64,000 nucleotides of DNA from an uncultured Clostridium sp. GTDB lineage: Bacteria > Bacillota > Clostridia > TANB77 > CAG-508. Positions 37,594-46,793 of the stretch are shown piece by piece; within the stretch, counting starts at the first letter, position 1; every line of letters begins with the position of its first letter. The notes under the pieces are model-generated. The model had not been told where the DNA came from and searched no databases. It was given only the letters and a program-made list of their open reading frames with translations. Where the stretch lies: the NCBI GenBank assembly GCA_900554815.1, contig USIO01000004.1, forward strand, positions 11,870 to 75,869, written 5' to 3'. Both the position numbers and the translations under genes were made by a program.

Positions 37594-37598
37594 CCATG
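37594..37598 (-). repeat. Attachment core, right end of element B
   Basis: CATGG in the cotJC N-terminal segment. Joining here to 32508 gives GAYYTDHGVDIYPQS. Confidence 0.6.
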
Positions 37599-37895
37599 AT
37601 CTGTATAATATGCGCCTAAACCTGCTTGCTCAATTTCTTCTATGCTTGACTTGTCTGTTAATTGATGAACAATGGTACCAACCATTTCAAGATGAGCTAA
37701 TTCTTCTGTACCAATATCATTTAAAATTGCCTTCGATTTTTGATCTGGCATTCCAAAACGTTGGCTTAAATATCTTAAAGAAGCAGCAAGTTCTCCGTCT
37801 GGACCACCATACTGAGATATAATAAACTTGGCAAGTTTTGGATTATTATTTTTAATGTTAACAGGATATTCTAATTTTTTATCATAAATCCACAT
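37594..37895 (-). CDS. cotJC: cotJC, N-terminal segment (segment 1 of 3)
   Basis: Starts at ATG 37895 (MWIYDKKLEYPV) after AAAGGAGTG. It contains GGPDGELAASLRYLSQRF and GTEELAHLEM with the first metal ligands of the manganese-catalase fold, and ends GAYYTDHG. The frame then runs a few foreign codons into element B and stops at 37557. Removal of both elements joins 302, 118 and 168 bases into 588 bases (195 codons plus stop), the length of an intact CotJC. It is last in cotJABC, one base after cotJB. Confidence 0.92.
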
Positions 37896-37896
37896 A

Positions 37897-38166
37897 TTAA
37901 AAATCACTCCTTTCCCAAGGCCATGGTTCTTCTAGCCATCTCCATTTATTACATGGAAAGAAAATGGTAAGAGGACCATAAACTTTTTGATATTTGTCTT
38001 TTAGATCTTTTAAAGTTTTAGTATATTCTCTGTACAAGCAAAGAGCTTTAGCATCATCTGGATGAGTGTCTAGATATAACCCAAGTTCAATAACTGAAAA
38101 ATTGTATTCTCGTATTTTTTTCATCATTTCAGCTCTTGTTTCTTTACAAGGTTCATTATTAAACAT
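37897..38166 (-). CDS. cotJB: Spore coat protein CotJB
   Basis: An 89-aa coat peptide assembly protein. The family pattern is seen: an N-terminal helix with the FSVIELGLYLDTHPDDAKAL segment, then LYREYTKTLKDLKDKYQKVY, the YGPLTIF stretch and a Trp/Pro-rich C-terminus (WRWLEEPWPWE). It overlaps cotJA by 8 bases. It belongs to the mother-cell cotJABC operon. Confidence 0.93.
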   Translation of the reverse strand: MFNNEPCKETRAEMMKKIREYNFSVIELGLYLDTHPDDAKALCLYREYTKTLKDLKDKYQKVYGPLTIFFPCNKWRWLEEPWPWERSDF

Positions 38167-38500
38167 TGTTACACCCCTCCTTAATTTGATTGGACTTTCT
38201 TAAAAATTCAATTTTATCCATTGATTGACAAGGCATATATGGGCTTACTAATTCAGGAAAAAGAGTTCCCATTTTAAGCCCAACTTCAGGTGTAAATGTT
38301 TTATTTATTTTCTGATTTGGAACATAACTTTCTCCAAACATAGGATTAGAAGGAAAAAGACTTTCTTCTTCATCAAAGCCACAATCGCATTCACTATATT
38401 TACATTCTGCAACTGGTACAACATTATTGCAAATATTTTCTACAATGCTTTCTTTATCGTCACAGCAACAACATTTACTGAATTTACAACTCCTATACAT
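38159..38500 (-). CDS. cotJA: Spore coat-associated protein CotJA
   Basis: A 113-aa protein, ATG 38500 after AAAGGAGG. The N-terminal half is cysteine-rich (CKFSKCCCCDD and CKYSECDCGFDEE), an extension beyond the short B. subtilis protein. The C-terminal half has the CotJA core, EVGLKMGTLFPELVSPYMP. It is the first gene of the operon. Confidence 0.88.
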   Translation of the reverse strand: MYRSCKFSKCCCCDDKESIVENICNNVVPVAECKYSECDCGFDEEESLFPSNPMFGESYVPNQKINKTFTPEVGLKMGTLFPELVSPYMPCQSMDKIEFLRKSNQIKEGCNNV

Positions 38501-38532
38501 TTTAATTCCTCCTTTACAAAGATTTATACTAA

Positions 38533-38541
38533 TATCATATG
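38533..38541 (-). promoter_or_regulatory. Possible sporulation sigma (sigma-E/K) -10 element before cotJA
   Basis: CATATGATA on the minus strand fits CATAnnnTA, 33 bases before the cotJA start. The cotJ operon of Bacillus is under sigma-E, so a mother-cell promoter is expected here. The -35 box is not obvious. Confidence 0.4.
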
Positions 38542-38611
38542 CAAATAGTCGAAAAATGACATAACTATGAAAAAAAAGAATGCTATTTGCATTCTTTTAA
38601 TAAGATTAAGG

Positions 38612-39838
38612 CTATATAGAAATTATTTTTTTTGTATAGTCTAAGTTACAAGAAGAATCATAATCATAGCCTAAAGTATATAAGTTGGTTGCTAATATAT
38701 CTGTATATAACATGTTAGATAAAACTTTATTTTTATTTGAGTCTATAAAATCTTTAACAGATGTAATTATAGGCAATTTAGGATTTGAATACTTAATCTG
38801 CGAAATCAACTCTTTTCCTTTTTTATTTAGCCCTAGAATTCTAATATATGGATTTTTTATTGACTTAGAATCTGCCATATCCTTTTTTGTAATATCTAAT
38901 ATAGAATATAATAGAATTCTTTGTAAGCGGGTAACAGTATAACGCTTACTTTTTGTTTTAGAGATAAATTCATCTAAACAAACAGAAGAATTAGCAGCTT
39001 TTTTTATTACATTTTCTAAACCTTCAGAAACATCTGGAAGATTTGCAATCTCTTCTAATGACATTTTTCGTAATGTATATAAAATTTCCTTTTCAAAAGT
39101 AGATAAATCTTTTACTATTTTTCCATATTTCATAGCATTTTTTAAAATTTCATAAGTTTTAGAAGGAACATAATCTTTAAAATCTTTTTGCTGATTTATT
39201 AATTCTCTAATATTACTACTACTAGCAATGTTATTGCTAGGCATTGTGCTATTATGATCAACAGAAAGCCTTTCAATCGTAATAGGGGTAATAGAACTCT
39301 TTAATTTTTTTAAAGCTTTTAAGTATTCAATTGCCAAAATATTATTAGGCTTAGACATAATATTAGCATATTTTCTAATATCATTTAAATACATAAGCAT
39401 AGCATTTTCTCTTGCTTTTGCATACGAAATTCCTTTTGACAATTCATGATATAAAAGAGTAACATATTCTTTTGGCTCATGATATAAAATATCTGCAAAT
39501 TCATTTAAAATTGAGAGATTACCAATTTCAGAAGCAAAAGATAGATGTGTTACAATATTAAGATTATTTAAAATTTTAATAGAACCATTTGCAAAATTTT
39601 CTGCACTAGAAATACTATAAATTGTAGGAAGTTCTAATATCAAGTCTATGCCACTAAAAAGTGCCATCTGTGTTTTAGACCATTTATCTATAATAGAAGG
39701 AGTTCCTCTTTGTGAAAAATTACCACTTATTATACATATACTATAGTCAGCCTTTGCCAAATCTTTTGAAACTTGCAAATGGGATAAGTGACCATTGTGA
39801 AATGGATTATACTCGGCAACAATTCCTAAAACATTCAT
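38612..39838 (-). CDS. tmcAL: tRNA(Met) cytidine acetate ligase
   Basis: Also known as YlbM. It activates acetate with ATP to acetylate the wobble cytidine of elongator tRNA-Met. The protein is 408 aa from the Met of MNVLGIVAEYNPFHNGH, which carries the HxGH-like nucleotidyltransferase motif. SGNFSQRGTPSIIDKWSK and DLILELP follow. The frame extends 24 codons upstream, but that part is unlike the family; AAGGAAGG lies 13 bases before my chosen ATG at 39838, with another ATG between. Confidence 0.92.
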   Translation of the reverse strand: MNVLGIVAEYNPFHNGHLSHLQVSKDLAKADYSICIISGNFSQRGTPSIIDKWSKTQMALFSGIDLILELPTIYSISSAENFANGSIKILNNLNIVTHLSFASEIGNLSILNEFADILYHEPKEYVTLLYHELSKGISYAKARENAMLMYLNDIRKYANIMSKPNNILAIEYLKALKKLKSSITPITIERLSVDHNSTMPSNNIASSSNIRELINQQKDFKDYVPSKTYEILKNAMKYGKIVKDLSTFEKEILYTLRKMSLEEIANLPDVSEGLENVIKKAANSSVCLDEFISKTKSKRYTVTRLQRILLYSILDITKKDMADSKSIKNPYIRILGLNKKGKELISQIKYSNPKLPIITSVKDFIDSNKNKVLSNMLYTDILATNLYTLGYDYDSSCNLDYTKKIISI

Positions 39839-39997
39839 AAATAATCTCATTCCTTCCTTGCCTCCGCTATCGCTCTGTCTGCGGAAGGCACAAATATCTT
39901 CACCTAACATTTATTTTATGTTAAAATATAAATATTGACTAATTAATAATGTTATAATATCATAAAATAATATAAATTGTAAAGCGAGGAAAACTAA

Positions 39998-40432
39998 ATG
40001 GAAAAAGTATTAATATATACAGATGGAGCTTGTTCTGGAAATCCAGGGCCAGGTGGATGGGCTGCTATTTTACTGTATAAAGATGTAAAAAAGGAAATTT
40101 GTGGTGGCTTAAAAAATACAACAAATAATATTATGGAAATAACAGCTGTTATAGAAGGGTTAAAACAATTAAAATTTGAGTGTGAAGTAGAAATTTATAG
40201 TGATAGTGCATATGTTGTAAATGCATTTAAAAACGGATGGATTTATAATTGGATTAAAAGAAATTGGACAACTGCACAGAAAGAGCCAGTAAAAAATAAA
40301 GAATTATGGCAAGAACTATACCAATTAACACAAAAACACAAAGTTATTTTTATTAAAGTAAAAGGACATAGTGATAATGAATTAAACAATAAATGTGATG
40401 AATTAGCTAGAAAAATGATTAACAATTACTAA
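39998..40432 (+). CDS. rnhA: Ribonuclease HI
   Basis: A 144-aa nuclease that cuts RNA in RNA-DNA hybrids. Catalytic carboxylates are visible: Asp in YTDGACSGNPGPGGW, Glu in NIMEITAVIEGL, Asp in YSDSAYVVNAF and Asp in NKCDELARK. The KNGWIYNWIKRNW basic handle and KVKGHSDNELNN are present. The length is normal. Confidence 0.96.
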   Translation: MEKVLIYTDGACSGNPGPGGWAAILLYKDVKKEICGGLKNTTNNIMEITAVIEGLKQLKFECEVEIYSDSAYVVNAFKNGWIYNWIKRNWTTAQKEPVKNKELWQELYQLTQKHKVIFIKVKGHSDNELNNKCDELARKMINNY

Positions 40433-40462
40433 CAATATAAAGAACTATGAAGAAGAAAATTG

Positions 40463-41160
40463 CTATTTAATAGGATTTTCTTCTTCAGATAAATAACCAT
40501 ATTCAATCATACATGCAACAACTTGTTCTTGTCTTTGACGAGCAAGATCTGGCCTATTAGATAAAGAATACACTCCAGGGGCATTTGGAATACCTGCAAG
40601 TAAAGTTAGCTCGTCCAATGTAAGTTCAGATGGTTCTTTTTCAAAATAGCCCCTACTAGCAGCACCAATCCCATAATATCCATCACCAAAATAAATAGTG
40701 TTCATATACATTTCTATAATTTCATTTTTAGAATATTTTTTTTCTAAATCAATGGCAGCAAATATTTCAGCCATTTTTCTACTAAATTTTTTCTCTTGAG
40801 TAAAAAAAATGTTTTTAGCGAGTTGCTGAGTAATTGTACTACCACCTTCAACTAAATCAAATTCTGAAATATTTCTCAAAATAGCTCTACCAATAGAAAT
40901 AAAATCTACTGCTCCGTGTTTTTCAAATCGATGATCTTCAACTGCAATGATTGCGTTTTTAAATGCGAGAGGAATTTTATCTATTGTAACATAACCGCTT
41001 TTTAGAACGAATTTCTTCTACTCTTTGTTCGATACTTTTTTCACTTATAGCATCTTGATACAAATTATACCCGATCAATACTAAAAGAAATAAAGGCTAT
41101 AATACCAATTGCAAAAAGAATAGCAAATAAAATTATCAAAATTTTTAAAAACTTTTTCAT
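40463..41160 (-). CDS. Monofunctional peptidoglycan glycosyltransferase (GT51); needs two +1 shifts at CGG
   Basis: Polymerises lipid II into glycan strands. One N-terminal membrane segment (residues 5-27) is followed by the GT51 domain: AVEDHRFEKHGAVDF with the catalytic Glu, GGSTITQQLAKNIF, KRK-type FSRKMAEIFAAIDLEKKY and YMNTIYFGDGYYGIGAA. The frame is broken at CGG codon 30 (41073-41071) and again at 40997-40995. Skipping C at both gives 231 aa. There is no transpeptidase domain: it ends where PBP1a proteins enter their linker, so it is either monofunctional or a trimmed PBP1. The frame bookkeeping works exactly with two single-base skips. Confidence 0.85.
40995..40997 (-). other. CGG +1 recoding site, glycosyltransferase site 2
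   Basis: Context AAG-CGG-T. Skipping C gives KKGYVTIDKIPLAFK, the expected lead into the GT51 domain. The zero frame stops 6 codons later. Confidence 0.8.
41071..41073 (-). other. CGG +1 recoding site, glycosyltransferase site 1
   Basis: Context GAT-CGG-G, codon 30. Skipping C gives FSIDGYNLYQDAISE. The zero frame stops 2 codons later. Confidence 0.78.
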
Positions 41161-41321
41161 AAAATTAATACCTTCCTTAATTTACATATTATATATAATA
41201 TAACACAATGCTATAATAAAGTAAAATTAATGCATTAAAAAATATATTATATATTGTATATTTTATTATAAACGACAAAAGTTACAATACAGTTACTAAA
41301 CCAAAATTTTATAAAAATATC

Positions 41322-41350
41322 TTGATAAAAAAAATATAAATCTATATAAT
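41322..41350 (+). promoter_or_regulatory. Promoter of ruvB
   Basis: TTGATA and TATAAT with a 17-base spacer, 30 bases before the ruvB start. Confidence 0.7.
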
Positions 41351-41379
41351 TAAAACAAATTAATATAGGAGAAAATGCA

Positions 41380-42384
41380 ATGGATGAAAGTGAAAATATT
41401 TTTTTCCCGAGTGTAACAGATGAAATAGAAGAAAAGTTAGAAAATTCTTTAAGACCAAAGACATTAGAAGAATACATAGGGCAAACAAAAGTTAAAGAAA
41501 ATATGAGAATATATATTGAAGCAGCTAAAAAGAGGAAAGAGCCTTTAGACCACGTGCTACTCTATGGACCACCGGGGTTAGGGAAAACTACTTTATCAAA
41601 TATTATTGCAACAGAAATGAATGCTAACATTCGTATTACATCGGGTCCTGCAATTGAAAAGCCTGGAGATTTAGCAGCTCTATTAACTAACCTTTCTGAA
41701 AATGATATTTTGTTTATTGATGAAATTCATCGTCTAAATAGAAGTGTAGAAGAAATCCTATATCCAGCTTTAGAAGACTTTAGCTTAGATATTATTATAG
41801 GAAAAGGTCCTAGTGCTAGATCTATTAGATTAGACTTGCCAAAATTTACGTTAATTGGAGCCACAACAAGAGCAGGAAGCTTGTCAACACCTCTTAGGGA
41901 TAGATTTGGTATTGTTTCCAGACTAGAATTATATTCACCAAAAGATTTAGAAATAATAGTAAAGAGATCTGCGCGTATTTTAAAAATTAATATTGACGAT
42001 AAAGGTGCAATGGAAATTGCAAGACGTTCAAGGGGAACTCCAAGAATTGCAAATAGACTACTAAAAAGAGTAAGAGATTATGCAGCAGTTTTAGAAGATG
42101 GCAATATTAACTTAAATATTGCAAAAATTGCTTTAAATAAGTTAGAAATAGACGAATTAGGATTAGATGAAATTGACAGAAAGCTTTTAGAAACAATTAT
42201 TTTAAAATATAATGGAAAACCAGTAGGAATTGACAACCTGGCAGCAGCAATTGGAGAAGAAACAGAAACAATTGAAGATGTTTATGAACCATACTTAATG
42301 CAAATTGGTTTTTTAGCAAGAACACCTAGGGGAAGAATGGCGACTCCAAATGCCTATAAGCATTTAGGCATAGAATATAAATAA
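41380..42384 (+). CDS. ruvB: Holliday junction branch migration helicase RuvB
   Basis: The AAA+ motor of the RuvABC complex. It has 334 aa, Walker A YGPPGLGKTTLS, Walker B FIDEIHRLNR, sensor 1 GATTRAG, the arginine finger region TPLRDRFG and the C-terminal winged helix ending RTPRGRMATPNAYKHLG. ruvA is not adjacent in this window. The DUF2142 gene starts 17 bases downstream. Confidence 0.97.
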   Translation: MDESENIFFPSVTDEIEEKLENSLRPKTLEEYIGQTKVKENMRIYIEAAKKRKEPLDHVLLYGPPGLGKTTLSNIIATEMNANIRITSGPAIEKPGDLAALLTNLSENDILFIDEIHRLNRSVEEILYPALEDFSLDIIIGKGPSARSIRLDLPKFTLIGATTRAGSLSTPLRDRFGIVSRLELYSPKDLEIIVKRSARILKINIDDKGAMEIARRSRGTPRIANRLLKRVRDYAAVLEDGNINLNIAKIALNKLEIDELGLDEIDRKLLETIILKYNGKPVGIDNLAAAIGEETETIEDVYEPYLMQIGFLARTPRGRMATPNAYKHLGIEYK

Positions 42385-42401
42385 TGATAGGGGATTTTAT
42401 T

Positions 42402-43931
42402 ATGAAGAAAAATGCAAAATTTATTATTGTATTTATTATTTCAACAATTATAATACTTTTATTTACATTATATGAGGCTAAATTAATAAAACCAATTAGT
42501 TGGCAATTAATATTTTTAACCATTATTATAACTTTAATAGTTGCTTTAATGAGCTTTAGTATTTACAAAGAAAAAAATTTTACAGAGGACAAAGCTTTTA
42601 AGTTTGTAATTCCTCTTATTTGTATTATGTTTTTTGTAGCAATGCCAATGTTCAGAAACCATGATGAAGATACCCACTGGCTAAGAATTTATGACATTGC
42701 GAATGGGAACCTTTTTGTCCCTACCGAATATGGAGAAATTTTTCAAGAAGGAGCAACTAATTACCCCGCTACAGAAATTCCAAAAGCAGTATTTGATATT
42801 GTAGATAGAGAAAAAACAGCAGGACATAATTTTAAAGAGCTTTATGAATATACAATTAATGAAGACGAAACAATAATAGTAGCTTTACCTACCGAGGCGT
42901 TATATTCGCCAATACAATATATACCACAGGTCACAGGTACTCTAATTGCTAAAATGTTTACTAATCGACCAATTGTTATGGCTTATATGGCTAGATTATT
43001 TAATATGATTACTACTATAATAATTTTATATTTTGCGATGAAATTGATACCATTTGGTAAAAAAATATTTTTAGCTGTTATGGCAATACCAATTGCTGTG
43101 GAAGGATTTACTTCGTTATCTTCTGATGCAATGACTATTTCAATTGCAATGCTGTTAATAGCATATATTTTTAATATTATATTTAATAAGGACAAAAAAA
43201 TTGTAACATGGAAAGATAAAGTAATTTTAGGAACTTTATGTGTTATTATTGCTTTATGCAAAATTGTCTATTTACCATTAGTAGGATTATTATTGCTATT
43301 GCCAAAAGAGAAATTTTCTTCTAAAACAAATAAAATAGTTACAGTTATTATTATAATTGCAATTGCTACAATTATTAATCTAGCTTGGCTATATATATCA
43401 AGTCAGTATTTAGCTGAATACAAGGAAGGAAGACCAGTAGAACAAGTTCAAAAGCTATTAACAAATCCAATTGAATACCTTCAAACAGTATTTCATTCAA
43501 TTAATCTAAATGGAAATAAATATTTAATGTCAATGTTTGGGGGAGAATTGGGACTAAATGAACATGTAATTTTAAATACAGTTATACCATATACATTTAT
43601 GTTTTTATGCTTAATACTGGGGATAATAGACAATGACATAAAAAATAAATTATCAAAATTTCAAAATTGTATAATTATATTAATTATTTTAGCAATAACA
43701 GCATTAATATTTACGAGTTTATTTATTCAATGGACTCCAACAGAAAGTACGAGCATTGCTGGAATACAAGGAAGATATTTTTTACCTATTTTACCACTAG
43801 CAATTTTACTAATGGGTAATTTAAAGATAAAAGCAAATTATAAAGAAGAAACAATCGTTAAATTTATGAGCATTACAATATTATTAACACAAATTAATGT
43901 TATATTATCTATATTAAGTAGAAATATTTAA
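42402..43931 (+). CDS. DUF2142 family polytopic membrane protein
   Basis: A 509-aa membrane protein with about eleven to twelve helices. The first external loop has the DUF2142 signature MFRNHDEDTHWLRIYDIANG, and the C-terminal SIAGIQGRYFLPILPLAIL is also typical of the family. It probably handles lipid-linked sugars for surface polysaccharide. ATG 42402 follows AGGGGA; an in-frame ATG overlaps the ruvB stop but has no site. Confidence 0.8.
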   Translation: MKKNAKFIIVFIISTIIILLFTLYEAKLIKPISWQLIFLTIIITLIVALMSFSIYKEKNFTEDKAFKFVIPLICIMFFVAMPMFRNHDEDTHWLRIYDIANGNLFVPTEYGEIFQEGATNYPATEIPKAVFDIVDREKTAGHNFKELYEYTINEDETIIVALPTEALYSPIQYIPQVTGTLIAKMFTNRPIVMAYMARLFNMITTIIILYFAMKLIPFGKKIFLAVMAIPIAVEGFTSLSSDAMTISIAMLLIAYIFNIIFNKDKKIVTWKDKVILGTLCVIIALCKIVYLPLVGLLLLLPKEKFSSKTNKIVTVIIIIAIATIINLAWLYISSQYLAEYKEGRPVEQVQKLLTNPIEYLQTVFHSINLNGNKYLMSMFGGELGLNEHVILNTVIPYTFMFLCLILGIIDNDIKNKLSKFQNCIIILIILAITALIFTSLFIQWTPTESTSIAGIQGRYFLPILPLAILLMGNLKIKANYKEETIVKFMSITILLTQINVILSILSRNI

Positions 43932-43954
43932 GAGCAAGACTAGGAGAATTAAAT

Positions 43955-45001
43955 ATGAATTTATTATTACATACATGTTGTGCACCTTGTAGTGTGTATT
44001 GTATTGAAAATTTAAGAAAAGACGGAATAGAACCCACTATATATTGGTATAATCCAAATATTCATCCTTATACAGAATATAAATTAAGAAGAGATTGCCT
44101 AAAAGAATATACAAAAAGCATTGGAATAGAAGCAATATTTGAAGAAAAATATGGTCTGGACGAATTTTGCAAAAATGTAATTGGAGATCTAGAAAATAGA
44201 TGCAAAAATTATTGCTACATTACTAGATTCGAGCAAACAGCAAAATATGCTAGAGAAAATGGCTTTGATACTTTTTCGACAACTTTACTAGTAAGTCCTT
44301 ATCAAAAACATGATGCTATTAAAGAAATTGCTGAGCAAATTGCAAATAAATATGAATTAAATTTTTTATATCGTGATTTTCGTACAGGGTTTAGAGAAGG
44401 TCAAGCAAAAGCAAGAGAACTAAGCTTATATATGCAAAAATACTGTGGATGCATTTTTTCATCGGAGATTAGATATTGTAACCACAATCAAGCAAAACCA
44501 GATGTACCAATGGACTTAAATGTTATTAAAGAAGAAAAACCTCAAGTAAAAAGAATAGAAAATAAAGAAGATTACATAGAGTTACTTTTAGAAGCAGATC
44601 CATCAAGAACTAGTATTATGAACTACTTGCAGGATTCTGATGTATATGGGTTAAAATTAAATGATGAAATTATTTCTTTGGCAGTTATTTTGCACATTGA
44701 TAAAAATACATTAGAATTAAAAAACTTAGTAACAAAAAGAGAATATAGAAATAAAGGTTATGCAAAAAGATTATTAAAAAATTTATGTGGTAATTATAAA
44801 CAAAAATATGATAAGATGATTGTAGGAACAACAGAAAATAATATTCCTTTCTATGTAAAACAAGGTTTTGATAAATATGAAAAGACAATTAAAAATTATT
44901 TTATAGATAATTACAATGAAGAAATTAGAGATGGAGATTTAATTTGTACTGATATGATATATTATTCAAAAGATTTAAAAAAGAAAATGAAATATAACTA
45001 G
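43955..45001 (+). CDS. queH: Epoxyqueuosine reductase QueH fused to a GNAT acetyltransferase domain
   Basis: Residues 1-195 are QueH, which reduces epoxyqueuosine to queuosine in tRNA. The paired cysteines HTCCAPCSVY and YCGC, and the segment FSTTLLVSPYQKHDAIKEIA, are diagnostic. Residues about 200-340 form a GNAT-like domain with LKNLVTKREYRNKGYAKRLL, which contains the acetyl-CoA loop. Fusion of a GNAT domain is not part of the minimal QueH. It may modify queuosine or an unrelated substrate. Confidence 0.88.
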   Translation: MNLLLHTCCAPCSVYCIENLRKDGIEPTIYWYNPNIHPYTEYKLRRDCLKEYTKSIGIEAIFEEKYGLDEFCKNVIGDLENRCKNYCYITRFEQTAKYARENGFDTFSTTLLVSPYQKHDAIKEIAEQIANKYELNFLYRDFRTGFREGQAKARELSLYMQKYCGCIFSSEIRYCNHNQAKPDVPMDLNVIKEEKPQVKRIENKEDYIELLLEADPSRTSIMNYLQDSDVYGLKLNDEIISLAVILHIDKNTLELKNLVTKREYRNKGYAKRLLKNLCGNYKQKYDKMIVGTTENNIPFYVKQGFDKYEKTIKNYFIDNYNEEIRDGDLICTDMIYYSKDLKKKMKYN

Positions 45002-45201
45002 TGTTGAATAAGTATGAGGTATGTGCAAAATTTTCACATACCACTGAATACGGCGCTATTCAAGGAAAAAAGCAGACTCCAGAACTAGATTATTATAATT
45101 TAGATACGATTATTTCTGTAGGATATCGTGTTAATAGTAAACAAGGTATAATATTTAGAAAATGGACAACAAAAGTTCTAAAAGACTATAAAATTAATTA
45201 A
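45001..45201 (+). pseudogene. Fragment of a RhuM-family protein
   Basis: A 66-codon remnant whose core, YYNLDTIISVGYRVNSKQG, followed by FRKWTTKVLKDY, is the conserved middle of RhuM-family (virulence-associated) proteins, normally above 300 aa. The N-terminal part is partial and nothing recognisable follows beyond a short KVYTRDIF-like trace at about 45250. It overlaps the queH stop. It is a relic. Confidence 0.75.
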
Positions 45202-45322
45202 TATGGTAAATAGAATGTCTGAAGAAATAAAAAATATAAAACAAAAAGTTTATACTAGGGATATTTTTAATAAGAACTAAAAATATAGGTATTACAAAAT
45301 AAACTAATAAGGGGGAATAAAA

Positions 45323-46738
45323 ATGGAATTTTCATCAACAGTATTTTTGTTTATATTTCTACCAGTATTATTGTTAATTTACTATTGCAAATTGATAAAA
45401 AGTATTAAAGTAAAGAATATTATTTTATTAATAGCAAGTTTATTATTTTACGCATATGGAGAGCCAATATATGTTTTTGTAATGATAGGCTCAATAATTT
45501 TAAACTACTTTATAGGAATTTTTATTGATAAATATAAAGATAAGAAAAAAATAAAAAAGGCATTTTTAATAATAGGAGTAATTCTTAATGTAGTATTATT
45601 AGTATGTTTCAAATATTTAAACTTTGTATTTGATAACTTCTCATTATTATTTAATAAGGAATTATTAGCCTATGATATAGCATTACCTATTGGAATATCT
45701 TTTTATACATTTTCTATATTGTCATATTTAATAGATGTATATAGAGGAGACGCAAAAGTACAGAAAAATATACTTAATGTAGCACTATATATAACTTTAT
45801 TTGCAAAATTAACACAAGGTCCTATAGTAAGATATAATGATATTGCAGGAGAATTAAACGATAGAAAGTATAACTCAAAAGACTTTACACAAGGTGTAAT
45901 TAGATTTATAGTGGGGCTAACAAAAAAAGTTATGTTAAGCAATTATGTTGCAATAATTGCTGATAATTGTTTTATAACGGAAGATTTATCTATTGGTTTA
46001 GCATGGTTAGGTGCTATAGCATATACTTTCCAAATATATTTTGACTTTTCTGGATATTCAGATATGGCAATTGGCTTAGGCAAAATGTTTGGATTCCACT
46101 TTGCAGAAAATTTTGATTATCCATATATGTCAGGCTCTATAAGTGAATTTTGGAGAAGATGGCATATATCACTAGGAATGTGGTTTAGAAATTATGTATA
46201 TATTCCACTTGGAGGAAATAAAGTAAAAAAACATAGATTAATATTAAATTTATTAATAGTGTGGTTACTTACAGGAATGTGGCATGGAGCCAATTGGACA
46301 TTTATAATTTGGGGATTATTATATTTTGTATTATTAGTAATAGAAAAAATCACGAATTTACATAAAAATGAAAAGTTTACAAAAATAATAGGTCATGTTT
46401 ATACATTACTTTTTGTAATAATTGGTTGGGTATTCTTTAGGTCAGCAGATATACAATCAGCTATTATATACTTAGGAAAAATGTTTGGAGTAGGAGCAAA
46501 TGGATTGGTAGGTGCTGCTCTGACTGAATATTTGAAGGAAAGTTGGTTTGTATTAATAGCTTGTATAATAGCATCATTCCCAATAATAAAAAGTATACAA
46601 AATTTGTTTGAAAAGCGTAAAACAAATAAAACTGCCGTAAGTATGCTTCAAGCTATATGTTTATGTGTATTATTTGTTTTATCAATTTCAATATGTGTAA
46701 GTAATACATATAGCCCATCTGTATATTTTAATTTCTAG
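45323..46738 (+). CDS. MBOAT-family O-acyltransferase (AlgI/DltB-like)
   Basis: A 471-aa membrane-bound O-acyltransferase with about eleven helices. The MBOAT signatures are QIYFDFSGYSDMAIGLGKMF, the EFWRRWHISLGMWFRNYVY block with a conserved His and the catalytic GMWHGANWTF. It transfers acyl groups, usually acetyl, across the membrane to a surface polymer. It is paired with the DHHW protein 56 bases downstream. Confidence 0.92.
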   Translation: MEFSSTVFLFIFLPVLLLIYYCKLIKSIKVKNIILLIASLLFYAYGEPIYVFVMIGSIILNYFIGIFIDKYKDKKKIKKAFLIIGVILNVVLLVCFKYLNFVFDNFSLLFNKELLAYDIALPIGISFYTFSILSYLIDVYRGDAKVQKNILNVALYITLFAKLTQGPIVRYNDIAGELNDRKYNSKDFTQGVIRFIVGLTKKVMLSNYVAIIADNCFITEDLSIGLAWLGAIAYTFQIYFDFSGYSDMAIGLGKMFGFHFAENFDYPYMSGSISEFWRRWHISLGMWFRNYVYIPLGGNKVKKHRLILNLLIVWLLTGMWHGANWTFIIWGLLYFVLLVIEKITNLHKNEKFTKIIGHVYTLLFVIIGWVFFRSADIQSAIIYLGKMFGVGANGLVGAALTEYLKESWFVLIACIIASFPIIKSIQNLFEKRKTNKTAVSMLQAICLCVLFVLSISICVSNTYSPSVYFNF

Positions 46739-46793
46739 TAAATAAATTGCTGATTATTAGAAATCAAATAGATTTTAGAAAGGAAAATGCGTT

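Larger units (their letters stand above)
32509..37598 (+). mobile_element. Element B: 5.1 kb serine-recombinase element interrupting cotJC
   Basis: It splits the CotJC codons YYTDHG from VDIYP. It carries one large serine recombinase (split by a slippery site), a small protein before it, a zeta-type toxin module, a PHP phosphoesterase and a ParE-type toxin-antitoxin pair near the right end. No phage or conjugation genes are seen. It is adjacent to element A, with only the 123-base middle cotJC segment between. Confidence 0.82.

Noticed and set aside
24156..37598. Elements A and B as a prophage or an integrative conjugative element
   Set aside because: No capsid, terminase, tail, relaxase or coupling protein genes are present. 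Only recombinases and cargo are seen.
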